Below are positions 23,637 to 34,470 of a DNA stretch of 64,000 nt, piece after piece (the stretch's first letter is position 1; each line of letters opens with the position of its first letter). The position numbers and the translations under genes are program-made. The DNA is from Phocoena phocoena (lineage: Eukaryota; Chordata; Mammalia; Artiodactyla; Phocoenidae): NCBI RefSeq assembly GCF_963924675.1, contig NW_027077402.1, positions 2,294,001 through 2,358,000 of the forward strand, read 5' to 3'. The notes below the pieces were generated by a model. It was not told the DNA's origin. It made no database searches and saw only the letters and a list, made by a program, of their open reading frames with translations.

Positions 23637-26600
23637 AGAGCCCTCATTAACGAGGATAGGATACTCCCAGCATGCTCCATGGGCCAACAGAGTCCCCACA
23701 TCGCCAAGGCGACATGAGGCCGTCAGGCAGGATTGACCTCACATAAGAGGGCACACCTCACAGAAGTTTAAGGTACCCAGCCAGGATCAGACTCTCACCA
23801 GAGGGCCCACATCACCAAGGGGATGGGAACCAGGTAGGAGTGTCCTCACACCCATGAGGCCACAAAATCGAAGTTGAGGTACCCAGAATATGTGGCCTCA
23901 AACCAGAGGACCCATATCACCATGGGTCTCGATGTGAGGCAGGCAGGTTTAACCTTAAAACACATGGCCCATTGTATAAAAAAGGTGAGGAATACAGCAG
24001 TTGGAGCTTCCCAGCAGGCAGCCCAGATCACCATGGTTATGGGATCCAGGCCACAGTGAACTCACAGCAGAGGGCCCTCATCATGAAACTGTGAGCAACC
24101 CAGGCATTGGGAACTCAGAGCAGAAGGCCCACATTCCCATGGGGTTGGGAACCTTGCAGGAGTGTACTCGCACCACAGGGCGCACATCAAAAAATTTTGG
24201 GAGCCCAGGAGTTAAGGTCTGACGCCAGAGAGCCCTCATTACCGAGGGGAGGAGACTCCCAGCAGTCACCAACACCCAGCTGAGGTACAACGTCCCCAAG
24301 GTGACGAGTGCCAGTCAGGCAGGAGTGACCTCACAGCAGAGGGCCTACCTCACAGAAGGGTGAGGAGCCTAGCCAGAATAAGACTCTCACCAGAGTGCCC
24401 ACATGACCAAGGGGATACGATCCAGGCAGGAGTGTCCTCACACCAGTGTAGCAACATCATAGAAAGGTGAGGAACCCAGCACATGTGGCCTAAACCAGAG
24501 AACCCACATCTCAAATGGGCTCAGAGTGAGGCAGGCAGGAGTAGCCTCACAACTCAGAGCCCATAGAATAAAAAAGTTGAGGAATCCAGGGGGAACCTCC
24601 CAGCAGGCGGCCCAGAGCACCCAATCTATGTGATCCAGGCCTCAGTAAACTCACAGCAGAGGACCCACAACATGAAACTGTGAGCAACCCAGCCTTTGGG
24701 ACTTCACAGTAGAAGGCCCAAACCCCATGGGGATGGGAACCTGGCAGGAGTGTCATCGCACCAGTGGGCACACATCAGAAAATGTGGGGAGCCCAGTACT
24801 TAGGGCCTGACGCCAGAGGACCCTCATCACCGAGGGGAGGAGGCTCCCAGCATGTTCCAACTGCAACCGAGGGCCCATGTGGCCAAGGCAACGTGAGGCC
24901 AGGCAGGAGTGACCTCACAGCAGAGGGCCTTCCTCCCAGAAGTGTGATGAATCCAGCCAGGATCTGACTCTCAGCAGAGGGCCCACATCACCAAGGGGAT
25001 GGGAACCAGGCAGGAGTGTCCTCACACCCATGGGGCCACATCATCGAAAGTTGAGGTACTCAGAACATGTGGCCTCAAACCAGAGGACCCACATCACCAT
25101 GGGTCTCGGAGTGAGGCAGGCAGGATTAACCTCACAACACATGACCCATTGTATATAAAAGGTGAGGAATCCAGCAGTTGGAACTTCCCAGGAGGCGGCC
25201 CAGAGGACCGAGGCTATCGGATCCAGGCCACAGTGAACTCACAGCAGAGGGCCCTCATCGTGATACTGTAAGCAACCCAGCCGTTGTGACCTCAGAGTAC
25301 AAGGCCCACATCCCCATGGGGAAGGGAACCAAGCAGGAGTGTCATCGCACCAGTGGGCACACATCAAAAAATATGGGGAGCCCAGCAGTTAGAGCCGGAC
25401 GCCAGAGGACCCTATCACTGAGGAGAGGAGGCTCCCAGCAGGCTCCAAATGCCACCAGAGGGCCGACGTCACAAAGGCAATGGGAGCCAGCTAGACAGGA
25501 GTTACCTCACAGCACAGGGCCCACCTCACAGAAGGGTGAAGAACCCATCCAGGATAAGAATCTCACCAGAGAGCCCACATCACCAAGGGGATCGGAACAA
25601 CACAGGAGTACCCTCACACCATTGTGGCCACATTATCAAAAGGTGAGGAACCCAGAACACGTGGCTAAACCAGAGGACCCACAATTCAAAGGGGCTCAGA
25701 GTGAGGCAGTCAGGAGAAGCCTCACAACACAAGGCCCATAGAATAAAAAAGCTGAGTAATCCAGGAGTTTGAACCTCCCAACAGGTGGCCCAGAGCACCC
25801 AGTCTATGGGATCCAGGCTGCAGTGAACTCACAGCAGAGGGCCCACATCATGAAACTGTGAGCAACCCAGATAGTGGGACCTCAGAGCAGAAGGCCCACA
25901 ACCCCATGGGGATGGGAACCTCGCAGGAGTGTCCTCGCACCACTTAGCATGTATCCGAAAATGTGGGAACCCAGCTGTTAGGGCCTGATGCCACAAGGCC
26001 CTCATCACCGAGGGGAGGAGGCTACCAGCAGGCTGCAATTTCCACCAGACGGCCGATGTTGCCAAGGAGGTGTGTGCCAGCCAGGCAGGAATGACCACAG
26101 AGCAGACGGCCCACCTCACAGAAGTGTGAGGAACCCAAACAGGATCAGACTCTCACCAGAGGGCACACATCACCAAGGGGATTGAAACCAGGCAGGAGTG
26201 TCCTCAAACCAGTGGGGCCACATCAGTGAAAGATGAGGAACACAACACATGTGGCCTCAAACAAGGGGACACACATCACGAAGGGGCTGGGAGTGAGGCA
26301 TGCAGGAGGAGATTCACAACAGAGGGCCCATAGAATAAAAAAGGTGAGGAATCCAGGAGTTGGAAACTCCAGGCAGGTGGCCCAGAGCACCGACGCTATG
26401 GGATACAGAACAGAGTGAATACACAGCAAAGGGCCCACGTCATGAAACTGTGAAAAACCCAGCCGTTGGGACCACAGAACAGAAGTCCCACATGCCCATG
26501 GGGATGGGAACCTGTGAGGAGTGTCCTCGCACCACTGGGCACACATCAGAAAATGTGTGGAGCTCAGCACTTAGGGCCTGACACCAGAGGGCCCTCATCA

Positions 26601-28827
26601 CTGAGGGGAGGAGGCCCCAGCACGCTCCAACTGCCACCAGAGTGCCCATGTCGCCAAGGCGACGTGTGCCAGCCAGGCAGGATTGACCTCACAGCAGAGG
26701 GCGCACATCATGAAAGTGTGAGCAACCCAGCCGTTGGGAGCTCAGAATAGAAGGCCCACATCCCCATGGGGATGGGAACCTGGCAGGAGTGTCATCGCAC
26801 CACTAGGCGCACATCTGAAAATGTGGGGAGCCCAGCAGTTAGGGCCTGACGCCACTGGGTCCTCATCACTGAGGGGAAGAGGCTCCCAGCACGCTCCATC
26901 TGCAACCAGTGGACCCATGTGGCCAAGGCAACGTGTGCCAGCCAGGCAGGAGTGACCTCACAGCAGAGGCCCCACCTCCCTGAAGTTTGAGGAGTTCAGC
27001 CAAGGTCAGACTCTCAGCAGAGGGCCCACATCACCAAGGGGATGGAAACCAGGCAGGAGTGTCCTCACACCAGTGGGGCCACATCATCGAAAAGTGAGGG
27101 ACCCAGCACATGTGGCCTCAAACCAGAGGACACACATCACCATGGGGCTCGGAGTGAGGAAGGCAGGAGTCTCACAACACAGGGCCCATAGAATAAAAAA
27201 GGTGAGGAATCCCGCAGTTGGAAACTCCAAGCAGGTGGCACAGAGCACCGAGGCTATGGGATCCATGCCGGAGTGAACTCACAGCAGAGGGCCCACATTC
27301 TGACACTGTGAGCAACCCAGCCGTTGGGACCTCAGAGCAGAAAGCCCACATCCCCATGGGGATGGGAACCTGGCAGGAGTGTTGTCGCACCACAGGGCGC
27401 ACCTCAGAAAATTTGTGGATCCCAGGACTTAGGGCCTGACAGCAGAGGGCCCTCATCACTGAGGGGAGGAGGTTCCCAGCAGGCTCCAAATGCCACCAGA
27501 GACCTGACGTCACCAAGGCAACGCGAGCTAGCCAGGCAGGATTGACGTCACAGCAGAAGGCCCACCTCACAGAATGGTGAGGAACCCAGCCAGGATCAGA
27601 CTCTCACTGGAGGGCCCACATCACCAAGGGGATGGGAACCAGGAAGGAGTGTCCTCACACCAATGGGGCCACATTATCGAAAGGTGAGGGACCCAGCACA
27701 CGAGGATTCAAACCAAAGGATACACATCACCAAGGGGCTGGGTGTGAGGCAGGAAGGAGTAGCCTCAAAACAGGCGTGCATTGAATAAAAAAGGTGAGGA
27801 ATCCCACAGTTGGAACCTCCCATCAGGCACCAGGAGCAGCGAGTCTATGGGGTCCAGGCCAGAGTGAACTCACACCAGAGGGCCTTCAACATGAAACTGT
27901 GAGCAACCCAGCAGTTGGGACCTCAGAGCAGAAAGCCCACATCCCCATGGGGATGGGACACTGGCAGGAGTGTACTCGCACTACAGGGCGCACATCAGAA
28001 ACTTCTGGAAGCCCATGAGTTAGGGCCTGATGCCAGAGGGTCCTCATTACCGAGGGGAGGAGACTCCTAACAGGCACCAACTCCCAACTGAGGGCCCACA
28101 TCGCCAAGGTGACGTGTGCCAGCCAGGCAGGAGTGACCTCACAGCAGCGGGCCCACCTCCCAGAAGTGTGAGGAATGCAGCCAGGATCAGACTCTCAACA
28201 GAGGGCCCACATCACCAAGGGGATGGGAACCAGGCAGGAGTGTCCTCACACCAGTGGGGCCACATCAATAAAGGTGAGGAAACTGGCACATGTGGCCTCA
28301 AACCAGAGGACCTACATCAAAAAGGGGCTGGGAGTGAGGCAGGCAGGAGGAGCCTGAAAACAGAGGGCCCAAAGAATAAAAAAGGTGGGAATCCAGCAGT
28401 TGGAACCTACCAGCAGGCGGCTCAGAGCACAGAGTCTATGGGATCTAGGCCTGAGTGAACTAACACCAGAGAGCCAACATCATTAAACTGTGAACAACAC
28501 AGGCGTTGGGACCTTAGAGCAGAAGGCCCACATGCCCATGTGAATGGGAACCTGGCAGGAGTGCCCTCGCACCACTTAGCACATATCAGAAAATGTGGGA
28601 ACCCAGCAGTTAGGTCCTGATGCCAGAGTGCCTCATCACAGAGGGGACGAGGCTCCCATCAGGCTCCAACTGCCACCAGAGGGCCGAAGTCACCAAAGCG
28701 GTGTGTGCCCGCCAGGCAGGAGTGACCTCAGAGAAGAGGGCCCACCTCACAGAAGGGTGAGGAACCTAACCAGGCTCAGACTCTCACCAGAGGGCCCACA
28801 TCACCAAGGGGCTGGGAGTGAGGCAGA
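23637..28827 (+). repeat. Satellite array sat2: ~590-bp higher-order repeat of eleven ~54-bp subunits
   Basis: Taking the CCCTCATC/T word in the first subunit as anchor, units start near 23641, 24233, 24831, 25410, 25999, 26592, 26860, 27450, 28041 and 28631. Spacing is 579-598 bp, except one 268-bp unit and a last partial one. Each unit breaks into about eleven ~54-bp subunits with a shared core (AGAGGGCCCACATCACCAAG). From the second subunit on, two types alternate: one continuing GATGGGAACCAGGCAGGAGTG and one continuing GTGAGGAACCCAGC. The 7th subunit carries a distinctive AGAATAAAAAAGG. GC-rich; not recognised as a named family. Since 54 is a multiple of three, many short open frames arise; none resembles a protein. 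Confidence 0.9.
26592..26859 (+). repeat. Shortened sat2 unit (268 bp, five subunits)
   Basis: Between anchors 26,592 and 26,860 the unit jumps from the second/third subunit (GCCAGCCAGGCAGGATTGAC, CTCACAGCAGAGGGCG) straight to the ninth (CATCATGAAAGTGTGAGCAA). Six subunits (about 322 bp) are missing. The junction keeps the 54-bp register, as expected for unequal exchange between subunits. Confidence 0.85.
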
Positions 28828-29951
28828 TGTCTGGACGGGCACATTTAACTATAATTTCCCACCAGGAAGAGGAATAAACCAAAGGGTCAGAGTGCCGTGC
28901 CGGACCCTGATTATGGCCTGAAGGAAACCTGCGGTTTTGTGGCCAGCTTACAAGGAAGTGAGTTAAGAAAGGAAATCACGGGCACTGTAATTCACACACC
29001 TGCAGAGTTATAAATGACAGCTATTGGCAAAAATATATTGAAGTAAGTCTGCGAAGAGGACTTGTAAACGAGGCAGAATTGCAGGAATCATATTTCAGGA
29101 GGTAGATCGGATTTACATTTAAAGCATATGAAATGCGGCAGATCTTTGACAGTGATGCACTTGGACAAAAAGTGCGTATACATTTTTTCCTGATTATATT
29201 CAGGAAAAAAACGCATATGCCCTTTTTGGCCAACCAAGCACTCGAGCAATGGAAATCTGCACTAAAATGAAGTCTCATTTCCCATTCATCAAAAGGGCCA
29301 TCTGAAAAACGTGTAAAATCCAGAAAGGCAGGACAGGCCATGGAGAACAGGGAGCCTTGTTATGCTGATGGGCGGGATGTAAATTGCCAACAGACACTCT
29401 GGAGATGCTTATGGTGTATCCTGAAACATCTAAAAAACAAAGCTACAGAGCCTAGGGCACTTCCATTTATGGCCCTATAGCTTAGGAATATTAAAATCAA
29501 CAAGACACAGACAACACAAAATTTAAGGCTGCTGTGTTTACAAGAATCTCGAGTCCAGTACAAATTAAATATCCCCGAAAGAAATAAATGGATAAAGAAT
29601 TTGTGCTACTTACGTACGTCGGAATATCACTCAGCAACGAAATCAATGTCATCAGGCCTGTAGCAGCAAATTGAGTGGATTTAAGTATGATGATTCTAAG
29701 AGATATATGTTGCATAGAGAAAGATAATTATCATAAGATATCACTAATAGAGGGCGTGTAAACTTGGCTACACATAAACTGAATTACAAAACCGAACAGT
29801 CTCACATTTAGATAAACACTTATGCTTGCTTAAGGGGAAAGTTGAGTTGGGGTGCTGTATAAAACCAGAGATTGAAATTAGCACACATACCGTTCCATAA
29901 GCCAAATATGTAATAGACAAGACCTACTCTTTGCTCAACGAAATGGACCCA
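28828..29951 (+). repeat. Diverged sat1 fragment (offset ~341 to ~1,464)
   Basis: Re-entry into sat1 at TGTCTGGACGGGCAC (TGTCTGCACGGGCAA at 341 in monomer 1), followed in order by the palindrome and the L1-like half. It ends at CTCAACGAAATGGACCC, where an L1 segment begins. Roughly as diverged as monomers 12-14. Confidence 0.87.
29161..29233. repeat. Decayed palindrome in the sat1 fragment (73 nt)
   Basis: Left arm GTGCGTATACATT, centre TGATTATATTCA, right arm with seven A and CATATGCCC. Several pairs are lost, but the hairpin outline remains. Confidence 0.88.
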
Positions 29952-30688
29952 TCCATGGTGTATCATCTCACACCTGTTAGAATGGGCATCATCAGAAAAT
30001 CTACAAACAACAAATGCTGGAGAGGGTGTGGACATAAGGAACCCTCTTCCACTATTGTTGGGAATGTAAATTGATACAGTCACTGTGGAGAGCATTATGG
30101 AGTTTCTTATAAAACTAACGATAGAATTACCATACGATACAGCAATCCCACTACTGGGCATATACCCAGACAAAACCATAAATCAAAAAGAGACATTCAC
30201 CGCAATGTTCATTGCATCACTATTTACAATATCCAGGTAATGGAAGCAACCTAAATGCCCACAGACAGACGAATGCATAAAGATGTGGTACATATATAAA
30301 ATGGAATATTACTAAGCCATAAAAAGGAATGAAATTGGGTCATTTGTAGAGACGTTGATGGACCTAGAGACTGTCATACAGAGTGAAGTAAGTCAGAAAG
30401 AGAAAAACAAAACAAATGTTGTATATTAATGCATATATGTGGAACGTAAAAAAATTGTACAGATGAACCGTTTTGCAAGGCAGAAATAGAGCAACAGATG
30501 TAGACAACAAACGCATGGACACCAAGGGAGGAAAGCTGTTGCGGGGGTGGTGGTGGGAGGAGTTGAGAGATTGGGATTGGCATGTATACATTTATATGTA
30601 TAAAATAGATAACCAATAAGAACCTGCTCTACAAAAAATAAAATAAAATTTAAAAAAATAAAATTAAAAAAAGTAAAACAGAAAAAAT
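29952..30688 (+). mobile_element. L1 (LINE-1) 3' end with A-rich tail
   Basis: Begins with the ORF2-end landmark TATCATCTCACACCTGTTAG and continues with GGAATGTAAATTGATACAG, CCCACTACTGGGCATATACC, ATGGAATATTACTAAGCC and AGTGAAGTAAGTCAGAAAG. A 3' UTR follows, with an A-rich tail at about 30,632-30,688. It is much closer to L1 consensus than the L1-derived half of sat1, so it is a later, separate insertion or fragment. It starts exactly where the sat1 fragment stops. I found no target-site duplication. The ORF2 part is broken by stops. Confidence 0.88.
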
Positions 30689-31989
30689 ATTCTGCCCTTC
30701 ACATACATGTATTTATATGAATAAATTATTTCCATGCATATATCTGTAAATACAGAAAAGAGGAATAAAATCTACCTTGAACCAAAAATGATAAAAAGAA
30801 AAATGAAAACAGAACCCACCAGTTACACAGAGGAAAATCATATCAGGGCACTTGCTCCAGTTGTAAACAATTCTGAAGTTGGTCAGTGGTGGGGAGTCAT
30901 CTCCCATTCAGCCAGCAGGCCCCATGCAACAAGCGTCCTCATCCAAAGCTAAGGGACCATGCCGAGGCATCTGTGAGTAAACATGGGCCGAGCCCCAGGC
31001 CAGCTGCTGCTGCAATGTTCCCACCCTTCCCAGGTAAAACACCTGAATATGTACAAGGACTTGAAAGCCTAGAGGAAGGGCCATGGAACCACATGAGCTA
31101 CAGCATGCCAGCCGACTTGGTGCCTGCAGGTCAGCCAGGATGGTCCTGGCCCTGGGTGCTCTTCTGGAAGCTTTCCATTTCCCTGCCTGAGATACCCCTG
31201 CTGTCCCGGCCCCCACTGCATTCTTCCTTCCTCACCTCTGCCCAGGGAGAAATTCCAGCGGCAGCTACGGGTGACACATCCTCTTCTTTAGCAGGTGGCA
31301 TCTTGGCAACTGCTGCAGAAAGTCCAGCAGAGCCCCACTCACACTGGGACACCCACAAAGCCGTGGCCTCTCACTCCCTCCCACCAGCCCAGCCCCGAGA
31401 CTGCTGACAGGGCAGAGAAAATGGCGTCAGGCACAGCTGCAGGGGCTCTTGCTGCCTGGGGCAGTATTTATATTGATCTGAACCCAGGCACACCTGGGGA
31501 GGGCTGGCCGGCACGGTCAGGCTTCCCAGGCCAGCCAATAATCACCCCTCAGGGGCTCACAGTTGCAGAAAATGGAACTTGCTGAATCGGCCAGCTCCAA
31601 GGAACAGGTGTGGGCTCCTGAGAGTCAGGATAGACAAGGGGCTGCAGCTCTGGCTTGTTTTCTAATCATATTATCTGGCCCGTGACTGGGAGACAACTTC
31701 AAGAAAACCCTCTCCTAATGAGAGGAATCCAGGAGTCAGGGAGAGGATGGGTGGGTGGTGGGTGGAGACAGAGGCCTGGTGCCCCGGGTGCAGTGGAAGT
31801 CTCTGGAAGACCAGGTGGAGGGAGGCCGCACAGAGTGATGCCCAGGGTCACAGACCTGTTGGAGCTGCTGTTTGTTAGTTCAAGTCCTGCTCTGAGGTGC
31901 TCTGTGTCAGATCTGAGCGACAGGTGAGCTGGGAGTGCTCTGCAATGAGGGCTATGTGCACAGTTCCTGTGTGCCCAGCCCTGCCACAG
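30689..31989. other. Unassigned single-copy-looking sequence
   Basis: About 0.9 kb of mixed sequence (A-rich to about 30,850, then GC-rich from about 30,950). Open frames of 173 and 102 codons overlap on opposite strands with no recognisable domain and no splice-consistent structure I can defend. It contains a possible minus-strand promoter (listed separately). No tandem repeat and no SINE seen. Confidence 0.5.
31430..31540 (-). promoter_or_regulatory. Possible minus-strand core promoter (TATA plus inverted CCAAT)
   Basis: Read on the minus strand there is an ATTGG at 31,535-31,539, then about 60 bp further AATATAAAT at 31,466-31,474, followed by GC-rich text. That spacing suits an RNA polymerase II promoter starting near 31,440 and reading towards 31,000. 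TATA-like words are common by chance, no downstream gene is recognised, and it could be part of an unrecognised LTR. Confidence 0.25.
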
Positions 31990-32193
31990 TACCTGCAAGG
32001 GTAGCTCTGTATCCTGGGAGGGGCCTGACCACGAGAGCCCCATGGGCTGCAGGGGACTTGCCCAGGGAACCCCATGTCCTGGGAGGGGCCTGACCACGAG
32101 AGCCCCTTGGGCTGCGGTGGGGGTGGGGTACCTGCTCGGGTGAGCTCCATATCCTGCGATTGGCCTGACCTCGATAGCCCCATGGGCTGCTGG
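31990..32193 (+). repeat. Short tandem repeat, three copies of ~68 bp
   Basis: Copies at about 31,990-32,056, 32,057-32,128 and 32,129-32,193. Each holds a core like CCTGGGAGGGGCCTGACC followed by ACGAGAGCCCCATGGGCTGC. The third copy is the most diverged (CCTGCGATTGGCCTGACC, TCGATAGCCCC). It ends immediately before the retroviral pol remnant begins. Confidence 0.85.
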
Positions 32194-32200
32194 AGTCCTG

Positions 32201-33285
32201 GTAAAAGATGTAAGGACAGTCAGTGAAGCCACCGAGGATATACCTCCAGTAGTTCCTAAATCCTACAGCCTGCTGGTCATTTTACCAACCACCAGGACTT
32301 GGTATTCTGTATTAGTCTTCAATGATGCCTTCTTCTGTATTCCATTAGTCCCAGAGTCACAAGACATTTTGGCTTGTGAGTGGCAGGACTCAACATACAA
32401 CTAAAACAATACTTCCGGGCCATCTTGCACCAAGGGTTCAAAAATTCCCACAGCATCTTTGGGGAAAGCTCAGCTAAAGACCTAGAAGTTCTACCTCTGG
32501 AAAAGGAAACACTCCTTCAATATGCAGACGACATTCTGATCATCAGCCGTACTAAGGAGGCCTCTGAACTACCAAGCCAATAAAGGATAGAAGTTGTCCA
32601 AGAAGAAGCTCAGATAGCACAGACTACAGTGACCTGCCTGGGCTTCATTCTCACAGAAGGTTGGAGAAGCCCATCCCAGGAAAGGGAAGAAACAATTTAC
32701 AGCCTTACCCCTTTCTAAAACTAGAAGACAGCTTAGGGGTTCCTGGGGAGGCCAGGGTTTGCTGCTTCTGGATCCCTAACTACAGTCTACTAGCTGGGCC
32801 TCTATATGAAACACTGAAAGGAAAAGTTGATGATCCTTTTCAATAGAATCCAGAAGTGGCCTTTCAAGAATGGAAAGAGCAGTCAATTCAGACCCTTGCC
32901 CTGGAACTCCCTAATTTAGCTAAACCCTTTGACCTTTACATTCCTGGTGAAAGGTGAATCGCCATTGGAGTATTAGTGCAAAAACTGGGACCACTTGAAA
33001 TGGAACAATGCAAGAATGCCATCCAGGTAGGATAAACTACGGTCACCAAGGGACTTGGCCCACTGCCACATCTGGCCAAGATATTGGCAGTATCTAAAAA
33101 CCTGGAAATCAGCAGCCCAAAAGGCCACCTCCCTCCTAAGGGTAAAGGACCCCACGTGGTGATCCTAACCCCCAACCATGCCCTGAAGTTGCAGGGTTTG
33201 CTCCGTGGGCACACTGACCTCGAGTGTGGAGGCCCTCCAACTCCAACCTCCAGAGAGATAACCGGGAGCAACGGGGCACCATGAC
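32201..33285 (+). pseudogene. Endogenous retrovirus pol remnant (class I, gammaretrovirus-like): RT and RNase H parts
   Basis: An old, inactive copy. The RT fingers/palm region starts near 32,201 in one frame (NDAFFC, then a CEWQD block). It shifts frame around 32,385 into a 67-codon open stretch that carries the catalytic YADDILI at 32,521-32,541 and ends at a stop at 32,581. Further pieces in shifting frames match the RT thumb/connection (CLGFILTEG near 32,636) and the connection/RNase H edge (LPNLAKPFDLYIPG, VLVQKLGP near 32,970). The 33,084-33,284 stretch resembles the region before RNase H (VVILTPNHALKLQ). No gag, protease or intact integrase is seen. Multiple stops and frameshifts make it non-functional. 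Confidence 0.8.
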
Positions 33286-33880
33286 AACTCGTGTGATCAT
33301 CATTTGACCTGGAGTTTCTCTCATAAAACAACAAGAGTGTTTCTCAAAAGAGTAGACTACTGCTTGCAGGACTTACTGCACCCAGAGGGGAGCTAATAAT
33401 CTTGGCGGGGGAACCGTATATCACGCTGTCACCATAGAAAAGCCTACAGACACCGTGATGATGGTGGCCAATAAGACCGGCTGGACTCCTGTTTACTTCA
33501 AAAGGCTGTTGACTCAGTGGCCATCATGGTCCTTCATCACCACTGACCCTGGACTGTCTGGGAGTTGAGCGGGCAGGGTCCTGACACCTGGTGCTGTTTT
33601 TACGTTAATTCAGGGGCCTAATTGAAGAAAGTGCAGACTACTGGTCAGAGCATCTAGGCTGGCAGAAACGGTCAGCCTAAGGTGGCCCAACAAATGTGGG
33701 GCGGGGTGAAACTGGACCTCACAGCGTCACTGCACATCTCCTTCCTGGACCCTTAAAGGTCATTAGAATCTATAACACTTCCAATACTGGTGCTCAGGCA
33801 GACGAGCACGGAGGCAGGAGACCTGGGGACAATCAACGTCACCTGGAGACTGCTGGGAAGAAGTTCTGACCCTCGCCCAC
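33286..33880 (+). pseudogene. Probable 3' retroviral remnant with a possible envelope TM fragment
   Basis: Mostly unrecognisable in any single frame. At about 33,587-33,615 a frame reads CCFYVNSGA then a stop, which resembles the cysteine pair and following residues of a gammaretroviral transmembrane subunit. Its position, downstream of pol and upstream of LTR-like sequence, fits env. The rest of env is deleted or decayed beyond recognition by eye. Confidence 0.4.
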
Positions 33881-33883
33881 AAG

Positions 33884-34470
33884 TGTGAGGGCTCCTAACT
33901 CAGCACTGAGCAGTTACAGAAGAAAGGTCTGCACCCTCAGCACTCCAAGAATGAGGAAGGGGACAAAAGGCAGAAGAGAGGTTTGTCCCAGGCAAAGCCC
34001 CTTAAAAATCCCTGGGAGATAAAAATAGAATCTGGGCAATAAAATAAAGTCTAACCATTTTTATCCTTTGTGCTTTGTCTAATTTCAGGTGCTCCTAGGG
34101 TCCCGCATACAGAGGTTCCACACCCGGCACTTCAGACCAGATTTCCTAGTGCAGAATGGCTGGGTCGACACATCAGCTCCTGGGGCCCAGTGCAGACTCT
34201 GCGATATAGAGCCTGAGCTGTAGCCAACAGGGCCCTCGAGAGTTCCACCGCTTCCCTCCCACTGACTCTGACAGGATCTCTACACAGCAGCCCAGCCCAC
34301 AGCCCACAGGGTAGCACATGCTCTCACCTCTCCATTCTCTGATCAAAATATAAAGTTTCCTTTGCTTCTGAACCAAACTCAGTCTCAATCTGTTGGCTCC
34401 AGTGACACTGGGCAGGGGGACACTTGTTGGGGTCCACTCTGGAGGATCAGTAACAGAAATTGAGAACATT
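33884..34470 (+). repeat. Possible retroviral LTR
   Basis: Follows the env-like piece. It has AATAAAATAAAG at about 34,038-34,049 and an ATATAAAG followed by TTTGCTTCTGAACCAAACTC at about 34,348-34,375, the arrangement expected of a polyadenylation signal and U5 in class I LTRs. Boundaries are uncertain; I chose a TG start and a CA end. A weakly primer-binding-site-like GGGGTCCACTCTGGAGG follows U5 at about 34,429-34,445. I found no second LTR in the window. Confidence 0.4.

Noticed and set aside
1..28827. CRISPR array, suggested by regular repeats
   Set aside because: Units are 54 to 1,748 bp with no unique spacers between short identical repeats, and the host is a mammal.
23846..28921. Open frames up to 187 codons in sat2
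   Set aside because: The ~54-bp subunit is a multiple of three, so frames stay open by periodicity. Different frames and strands overlap, and no protein family is recognisable.
30886..31585. Protein-coding gene in the unassigned island (173- and 96-codon + strand frames, 102- and 75-codon minus-strand frames)
   Set aside because: Frames overlap on opposite strands in GC-rich DNA, show no recognisable domain, and cannot be tied to a splice pattern from sequence alone.
32201..34470. An intact or recently active provirus
   Set aside because: pol has several frameshifts and stops, no gag or protease is visible, env is reduced to a possible fragment, and only one uncertain LTR is seen.
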